Assembly: GCF_030345795.1 (NCBI RefSeq)
Contig: NZ_JAUALB010000001.1
Location: 5,696,001 to 5,760,000, forward strand
Direction of reading: 5' to 3'
Length of the DNA: 64,000 nt
DNA from: Micromonospora sp. WMMA1363
GTDB taxonomy: Bacteria; Actinomycetota; Actinomycetes; Mycobacteriales; Micromonosporaceae
Part shown: in pieces, positions 11,401 through 20,400 of the stretch
How the letters are laid out: every line of letters starts with the position of its first letter
Position numbering within the stretch: position 1 is the stretch's first letter
Position numbers and translations under genes: made by a program
The notes under the pieces: generated by a model
The model's database searches: none
The model's input: the letters and a program-made list of their open reading frames with translations, nothing else
Told to the model about the DNA's origin: nothing

Positions 11401-14400
11401 CCCCGGACGGGCGCTGCAAGGCTTTCTCCGCGGACGCGGACGGCACGGTGCTGTCCGAGGGCGTCGCCGTGGTGGTGCTGGAACGGCTGTCGGTGGCCCG
11501 GGAGCGGGGGCACCAGGTGTTGGCGGTGATCCGCGGCAGCGCGGTGAACCAGGACGGCGCCTCCAACGGCCTGACCGCGCCGAACGGCCCGTCGCAGCAG
11601 CGGGTGATCCGCAGCGCGCTCGCCAACGCCGGACTGTCGGCGTCCGAGGTGGACGCGGTCGAGGCCCACGGGACGGGTACCTCCCTGGGCGACCCGATCG
11701 AAGCCCAGGCGCTGCTGGCCACCTACGGCCGGGACCGCGACCCGGACCACCCGTTGTGGCTGGGCTCGCTGAAGTCGAACGTCGGTCACACCCAGGCGGC
11801 CGCGGGCGTGGCGAGCGTGATCAAGATGGTGCAGGCACTGCGGCACGGCGTTCTGCCGCCAACCCTGCATGTCGCCGAGCCCACGCACCAGGTCGACTGG
11901 TCCGCCGGTGCCGTCGAGTTGCTGACCGAGGCGCGCGACTGGTCGCCCAACGGCCGCCCCCGCCGGGTGGGCGTGTCGTCGTTCGGGATCAGCGGCACGA
12001 ACGCGCACCTCATCATCGAGGAGGCACCGGCCGACGACGTCCCGGCCGTCCCGGCACAGGACGTTCCGGACGGCGTGGTGCCGCTGGTGGTGTCGGCACG
12101 TAGCGCCGCCTCGCTGACGGGCCAGGCCGGCCGGCTGGCGGCGTTCCTCTCCGGCGAGGCAGGGGTGCCCCTGGGGCGGGTGGCGGGCGCCCTGCTGTCG
12201 ACCCGGGCGGCGCTGGCTGATCGCGCCGTCGTGGTGGCGGGCTCGACAGCGGAGGCGCTGGCCGGGCTCGACGCGCTGGCCCGCGGCGAGAGCGGGGCCG
12301 GTGTGGTGACCGGCAGCGCGGGCGGGTGGGGCGGACTGGTGTGGGTGTTCCCGGGCCAGGGGACCCAGTGGGTCGGCATGGGCCGGGAACTGCTGGACTC
12401 GTCCCCGGTGTTCGCCGAACGGATCACCGAGTGCGCCGCCGCGTTGCAGCCGTGGGTCGACTGGTCCCTGGTGGACGTGCTGCGCGGCCACGCCGACCCC
12501 GAGCTGACGGACCGGGTCGACGTGCTGCAGCCGGCCAGCTTCGCCGTCATGGTGGGTCTCGCTGCGGTGTGGTCGTCGGTGGGCGTGGTGCCCGACGCGG
12601 TGCTCGGCCACTCGCAGGGCGAGATCGCCGCGGCGTGCGTCGCGGGGGCGTTGTCGCTGGAGGACGCCGCGCGGGTGGTGGCCCTGCGCAGCCAGGCCAT
12701 CGCCACCCGGTTGTCCGGACGCGGTGGCATGGCGTCGGTGGCCCTCGGCGAGGACGAGGCCGCCGCCCGGTTGGCCCCGTGGGCCGGTCGGGTCGAGGTC
12801 GCCGCCGTCAACGGTCCCTCCTCGGTGGTGATCGCCGGCGACGCCGAAGCGCTGGCCGAGGCCGTGGTGGCGCTGGGCGGCCGGCGGGTGGCGGTGGACT
12901 ACGCGTCGCACACCCGGCAGGTCGAGGACATCGAGGACACGCTGGCCGAGACGCTGGCGGGGATCAACGCGCAGGCGCCGGCGGTGCCCTTCTACTCCAC
13001 GGTCAGCGGCGAGTGGATCAGGGACGCCGGGGTCGTCGACGGCGGGTACTGGTACCGCAACCTGCGTAACCAGGTGCGGTTCGGTCCGGCCGTCGCCGAC
13101 CTGGTCGGCCAGGGACACGGGGTGTTCGTGGAGGTGAGCGCGCACCCGGTGCTGGTCCAGCCGATCACCGACGTCGTCGACGGCATCGAGGCCGATGGTC
13201 TGGTGACCGGCACCCTGCGGCGCGACGACGGTGGCGTACGTCGGCTGATGACGTCGATGGCCGAGCTGTTCGTCCGTGGTGTGCCGGTGGACTGGAGCGG
13301 TCTGCTGCCGCCGGTCACCGGACGGGTGGAGCTGCCGACGTACGCGTTCGACCACCGGCACTACTGGCTGCACACGGCGGTTGCGACGGACGCGCCGTCG
13401 CTGGGTCTGGCCGGCGCCGATCACCCGATGCTCGGCGCGGTGGTGCGGCTGCCGCAGTCGGACGGGTTGGTCTTCACGTCGCGGTTGTCGTTGCGGTCCC
13501 ACCCGTGGCTGGCGGATCACGAGGTCGGTGGCGAGGTGGTGGTCCCGGGTGCCGGACTGGTCGAGTTGGCCGTGCGCGCCGGTGACGAAGCCGGCTGCCC
13601 GGTCCTGGCCGAGCTGGCGATCGAGACTCCGCTCGTCGTCCCCGCCCACGGAGGCGTGCGGGTGCAGGTCGCCCTGAGCGGGCCCCGCGAGAACGGCGTC
13701 CGCGCGGTGGACGTCTACGCCCTGCGCGAGGACACCTCCGACGACGGGTGGACGCGACACGCCACCGGCGTGCTGTCGAACACGCCTGGGACGCAGGACC
13801 CGTTCGACGTGACCGCCTGGCCGCCCCCCGGTGCGCGCAGCGTCGACGTCGAGGCGCTCTACGCCGACCTGGCCGGGCACGGTTTCGCGTACGGGCAGTC
13901 GTTCCAGGCCGTGCGGGCGGCGTGGCAGCGGGACGGGGAGGTCTTCGTCGACGTCGCCCTGCCCGAGGACCGCGGCGGGGAGGCGACGGCGTTCGGCGTC
14001 CACCCCGCGTTGCTGGACGCGGCCCTGCACCCGGCCCTGCTGGACGCGAACGAGGACGGGCCGCAGCCAGGACAGCCGCTGGACTGGCGCGGTGTGGTGC
14101 TGCACGCCGTGGGCGCGTCGGCGCTGCGGGTACGGCTGGCGCCCGTCGGCGCCGACAGCCTGGCGCTGGCCGCGGTCGACGAGACCGGCGCCCTGGTCGT
14201 CACCGTGGACTCGCTCCGCTTCCGGGCGGCGCCCACCGAGGAGTCGGCTGCCGCCGGGGCGGGCACGACACCCGTCAACTCGCTGTTCCAGGTGGAGTGG
14301 ACCGAGCTGCCCGACGGTGCGGGAGCACCGGCTGTGTCCTGGGCACCGGTCACCACCGCCGAGGACGTGACCGCACTGACCGACGCGCCCGCGGCGGTGG

Positions 14401-17400
14401 TCCTCGACGCGGCCGGTGCGGATGACGCCCTGACGGCGACCGCGCGGGTGCTGGAGGTCGTGCGGGCCTGGCTGACCGGATCCGGGGTGGAGGACTCGCG
14501 GCTGGTGGTCGTGACCCGCGGTGCGGTACCCGCCGGTGACGGCACGGTGACGGAGCCGGCCGCGGCGGCGGTGTGGGGGCTCGTGCGTGCCGCCCAGGGC
14601 GAGAACCCGGACCGGATCATCCTGTTGGACCTGGATCCGACCGCCGGCGAGGGCGCGGAATCCGTGCTCGGCGCGGTTTTGGCCAGTGGTGAGCCGCAGG
14701 TCGCGGTGCGCGGAACGACCCGCTCCGTGCCGCGGCTCGCCCGCGTCGCGCGGACCACCGACGCGCCGGCCGTGTTCGACCCGGCGGGTACGGTCCTGGT
14801 CTCGGGTGCCGGCGCGCTGGGTGCGCTGGTCGCCCGGCACCTGGTGACCCGGCATGGCGTGCGCCGTCTGGTGCTGGCCAGCCGGCGGGGTTCGGCCGCC
14901 GAGGGGATGGCCGAGCTGGTCGCCGAGCTGTCCGAGCGGGGTGCGGACGTGTCGGTGGTCGCCTGTGACATGTCCGAGCGGGCTGAGGTGGCGGCCCTGC
15001 TGGCGGCGCACCGCCCGAGCGCCGTCGTGCACACGGCGGGCGTGCTGGACGCGGGCGTGATCGAGACGGTCACGCCGGAGAAGCTGGCCCGGGTGTTCGC
15101 GCCGAAGGTGGACGCGGTGCGGCATCTGGACGAGTTGACTCGTGACCTGCGGCTGGACGCGTTCGTCGTCTACTCGTCGGTGTCGGCGGTGTTCATGGGC
15201 GCCGGTAGCGGCAGTTACGCGGCGGCGAACGCGTTCCTGGACGGGCTGATGGCTCACCGCCGGTCGCTGGGCCTGCCGGGGTTGTCGCTGGCGTGGGGTT
15301 TGTGGGACCAGGCCACCGGCATGGCGGCCGGCACCGACGAGTTGACCAGAGCGCGGATGAACCGGCGGGGCGGACTCCAGTTGATGAGCCAGGCCGAGGG
15401 CCTGGAGCTGTTCGACGCCGCCCTCGGCGCGGAGCAGGCGTTGCTGGTGCCCGCGAAGCTCGATCTGCGCGTGGTCCGCGCCGACGCCGCCGCGGGCGGT
15501 GCGGTGCCGCACATGCTGCGCGGTCTGGTCGGCGCGGGCCGGCGGCAGGCGCGCTCGGGCGGCGCTGGCGGGAAACGCGGCCGGCTCGCCGAGCGGCTGG
15601 CCGGGTTGACCCCGGCGGATCAGCTGTCCCTGCTGCTGGATCTGGTTCGCGGCCAGGTCGCGGCCGTGCTCGGGCACTCCGGTGCCGGAGCGGTCCGGGC
15701 GGACGCGGCGTTCAAGGAGGCCGGGTTCGACTCGTTGACGTCGGTGGAGCTGCGTAACCGGCTGCGGGAGGCGACCGGTCTGAAGCTGCCCGCCACCCTG
15801 GTGTTCGACCACCCGAACCCACAGGTCCTGGCCCGCCACCTGCGCGACGAACTGGGCGATGCGGTGCCGACGACGGTGCCGCCGCCTGTCCTGGCCGCCG
15901 ACCCCGAGGAGCCGATCGCCGTCGTGGGCATGGCATGCCGGCTACCCGGCGGGGTGGCCGGGCCGGCGGACCTGTGGCGGTTGGTGGCCGAGCGCCGGGA
16001 CGCGGTGTCCGGGTTCCCCACCGACCGCGGCTGGGACCTGGAGGGTCTGTTCGACCCCGACCCCGAACGTCCGGGTACGTCGTACACCAGTCGGGGCGGA
16101 TTCCTGCACGAGGCGGGGCTGTTCGACGCGGCTTTCTTCGGGATTTCGCCGCGGGAGGCGCTGGCGATGGACCCGCAGCAGCGGTTGCTGCTCGAGACGT
16201 CGTGGGAGGCGCTGGAGGCGACCGGCGTCGACGCGACCTCGCTGAAGGGAAGCGACGTCGGCGTCTTCACCGGCGTCTTCGGCCAGGGCTACGTCGCGCC
16301 GGGGGCCGACGCGGTCACGCCGGAACTGGAGGGCTTCGCCGGCACCGGCGGGTCGTCGAGCGTGGCGTCGGGCCGGGTGTCCTACGTCTTCGGCTTCGAG
16401 GGACCGGCGATCACGATCGACACGGCCTGTTCGTCCTCGCTGGTGGCCATCCACCTGGCCGCGCAGGCGCTGCGGCGGGGTGACTGCTCGATGGCGCTGG
16501 CCGGCGGCGCGACCGTCATGGCGAATCCGGGCGCCTTCGTCGAGTTCTCTCGGCAGCGGGGTCTGGCCGTGGACGGGCGCTGCAAGGCGTTCGCCGCCGC
16601 GGCCGACGGTACCGGCTGGGCCGAGGGCGTCGGCGTGGTGGTCCTCGAACGCCTGTCGGTGGCGCGGGATCGCGGGCACACCGTCCTGGCAGTGCTCCGG
16701 GGCAGCGCGGTGAACCAGGACGGGGCCTCCAACGGGCTGACGGCACCGAACGGTCCGTCGCAGCAGCGGGTGATCCGCCGGGCACTGGCCGACGCCGGAC
16801 TGGCGCCGTCCGAGGTGGACGTGGTGGAGGCGCACGGCACCGGCACCGCGCTGGGTGACCCGATCGAGGCGCAGGCGCTGCTGGCCACGTACGGCCGGGA
16901 CCGTGATCCCGGCAAACCGTTGTGGCTGGGGTCGTTGAAGTCGAACATCGGACACGCCCAGGCGGCCGCGGGCGTGGCCGGCGTGATCAAGATCGTGCAG
17001 GCGTTGCGGCACGGGATGTTGCCGGCGACGCTGCACGTGGACGCGCCCACGCCCGAGGTGGACTGGTCCGCCGGCGCGGTGGAGCTGTTGACGGAGGCGC
17101 GGGACTGGCCGCGGAACGGCCGCCCTCGTCGGGCCGGGGTGTCCGCGTTCGGTGTCAGCGGCACGAACGCGCACCTCATCCTGGAGGAAGCGCCGCAGAA
17201 GGCCGCCCCCGACCCCGGGCAGGAAGCGTCCCCGGACGTGCTGCCCGTGCTGGTGTCGGCGCGCAGCGGCACCTCGCTGGCGGCGCAGGCGGGCCGGCTC
17301 GCCGAGTATCTCGACGGCGCCGGGGACGTGCCGCTGGCGAGCGTGGCCGGGGCACTGGTGTCCGGTCGGGCTGCGTTGAGCGAGCGTGCCGTGGTGGTGG

Positions 17401-20400
17401 CGGGCTCCCGGGCCGAGGCGACGGCGGGGCTCGCGGCGCTGGCTCGCGGCGAGCACGCGGCCGGCGTGGTCACCGGCCGGGCGGGCACGCCGGGCAAGGT
17501 CGTGTGGGTGTTCCCGGGTCAGGGCACGCAGTGGGCCGGGATGGGCCGGGAGCTGCTGGACTCGTCGCCGGTGTTCGCCGGGCGGATCGCCGAGTGCGCG
17601 GCCGCGTTGCAGCCGTGGGTGGACTGGCAGCTGATCGACGTGCTGCGCGGCGAGGTCGAGCCCGAGGTACTGGACCGGGTCGACGTGCTGCAGCCGGCCA
17701 GCTTCGCCATGATGGTCGGCCTGGCTGCGGTGTGGCGGTCGGGCGGGCTGCGGCCGGACGCCGTCGTCGGCCACTCCCAGGGCGAGATCGCCGCCGCCTG
17801 CGTGGCTGGCGCGCTGTCGCTGCAGGACGCGGCGCGGGTGGTGGCGTTGCGCAGTCGGGCCATCGCCACGGCGCTGTCCGGACGCGGTGGCATGGCGTCG
17901 GTCGCGCTCCGCGAGGACGAGGCGGTCGCACGGTTGGCGCCGTGGGCGGACCTGGTCCAGGTCGCCGCGGTCAACAGTCCCACCTCCGTGGTGGTCGCGG
18001 GCGACGCCCGCGCCCTGGACGAGGCGCTCGGGTCGCTGGCGGGTGACGGCGTCCGGGTGCGGCGGGTGGCGGTCGACTACGGCTCGCACACCAGCCAGGT
18101 GGAGGCGCTCCACGACCTGCTCGCCGAGTCGCTGGCGGACGTACGGGCTCAGGCGCCGAGGGTGCCCTTCTACTCGACCGTGACCGGTGACTGGATCCGC
18201 GAGGCCGGGGTCGTGGACGGCGGGTACTGGTACCGGAACCTGCGGAGCCAGGTGCGGTTCGGGCCGGCCGTCGCGGATCTCATCGGTCAGGACCACGGCG
18301 TGTTCGTCGAGATCAGCGCCCATCCGGTGCTGGTCCAGCCGATCAGCGAGATCGTGGACGACGCCGATGTCGTGGTGACGGGTTCGGTGCGTCGGGACGA
18401 CGGTGGCCTGCGGCGGCTGCTGACCTCGATGGCCGAGTTGTTCGTCCGGGGCGTGGCGGTGGACTGGACCAGCGTGCTGCCGCCGGTGACCGAGCGGGTG
18501 GAACTGCCGACCTACGCCTTCGAGCACCGGCACTACTGGCTGCGCCAGCCCACCGGCACGGCCACCGACGCGACGTCGCTGGGACAGGCCGCGGCCGACC
18601 ACCCGCTGCTGGGCGCGGTGGTGCAGCTGCCGCGATCGGACGGCATGGTATTCACGTCGCTGCTGTCGGTGCGGTCGCATCCGTGGCTGGCCGACCACGC
18701 GGTCGGCGGGGTCGTGATCCTTCCCGGTAGCGGGTTGGTGGAGCTGGCCGTGCGCGCCGGTGACGAGGTCGGCTGCTCGGTGCTGGACGAGCTGCTGATC
18801 GAGGCGCCGCTGGTGGTGCCCGAGCGGGGCGGTGTGCGCGTGCAGGTGGCCCTGAGCGGACCAGGTGCGGACGGGGTGTGCACGGTGGAGGTGTACTCCC
18901 GGCGCGACGGCGGGGCGGGCGCGTGGACACGGCACGCCACCGGCGCGCTGTCGGCGACACCGAGCGGCAGCGGCACCGGGTTCGACTTCACCGCCTGGCC
19001 GCCGCGGGACGCGGTACCGGTCGACATCGAGGACTTCTACGCCGACCTGGCTGAGCGCGGCTACGGCTACGGCCCCGCGTTCCGGGGTCTGCGTGCGGTG
19101 TGGCGGCGGGGCGACGAGGTGTTCGCCGAGGTCGCTCTGCCCGAGGACCGGCGGGCGGAGGCGGGCGGGTTCGGCGTCCACCCGGCGTTGCTGGACGCCG
19201 CGCTGCAGGCCGCCACGGCCGGCGACACGGCGCGGCAGCCGGGCGAGGCGGTGCTCGCGTTCGCCTGGAACGGGCTCGTGCTGCACGCCGCCGGTGCCGC
19301 GGCGTTGCGGGTGCGGCTGGCGCCGCAAGGGCCGGATGCGCTGGCCGTCGAGGCGGCCGACGAAACCGGTGGGCCGGTGCTGACGATGGACTCGCTGGTG
19401 TCCCGCCCGGTGTCGGTGGCGCACCTGGAAGCCGCGGCGCACGACGTCCGCGACTCGGTGTTCCGGGTGGACTGGGCCGAGCTGCCCGCGAGCGCCGCCC
19501 AGCCGATGTCGTCGTGGGCGCCGGTGGACACGGCCGACGAGGTGCGGGCGTTGGCCCAGGGCGGTGACCTGCCACCGGTGGCGGTCGTCGACGCCGCCGG
19601 CGGCGACGGTCCGCTCGCGGTGACCTCCCGGGTGTTGGAGGTCGTGCAGGCGTGGTTGGCCGCACCCCGGCTGGAGGAGGTACGCCTGGTCGTCCGCACC
19701 CGGGGCGCCGTACCCGCCGGTGGCGATCATTTGGTGACCGACCCGGCCGCCGCGGCGGTGTGGGGACTGGTCCGCTCCGCGCAGGCCGAGAACCCGGACC
19801 GGATCGTCCTGCTGGACGCCGACCCGGCTACCGGGGCCGGGTCGGATCTGGTGCTCGCGGTCGGTGAGCCGCAGCTCGCCGTGCGCGGGAGCGCCCTGTC
19901 CGTTCCTCGACTGGCCCGGACCGGCGGCCAGCTCCAGCAGCTCCCCGTGGACTTCCGGCCGGACGGGACGGTTCTGGTCTCGGGCGCCGGCGCGCTGGGC
20001 GGCCTGGTGGCCCGGCACCTGGTGACGCGGTACGGCGTGCGCCGGCTGGTGCTGGCCAGCCGGCGCGGGCGGGCCGCCGACGGTGTGGCCGAGCTGGTCG
20101 CCGACCTGACCGGGCAGGGTGCCGATGTGTCAGTGGTCGCCTGCGACCTGTCCGACCGGGTCCAGGTCGCGGCCCTGTTGGCCGAGCACGCGGTGACCGG
20201 TGTCGTGCACACGGCCGGGGTGTTCGACGACGGGTTGATCGGTGGCCTCACCCGGGAGCGGCTGGCCGGGGTGTTCGCGTCCAAGGTCGACGCGGTGCGG
20301 CACCTGGACGAGCTGACCCGGGGCCTGGACCTGGACGTGTTCGTGGTGTTCTCGTCGGTCGCGGGCGTGGTCGGTGGCGGTGGCCAGGGCAGCTACGCGG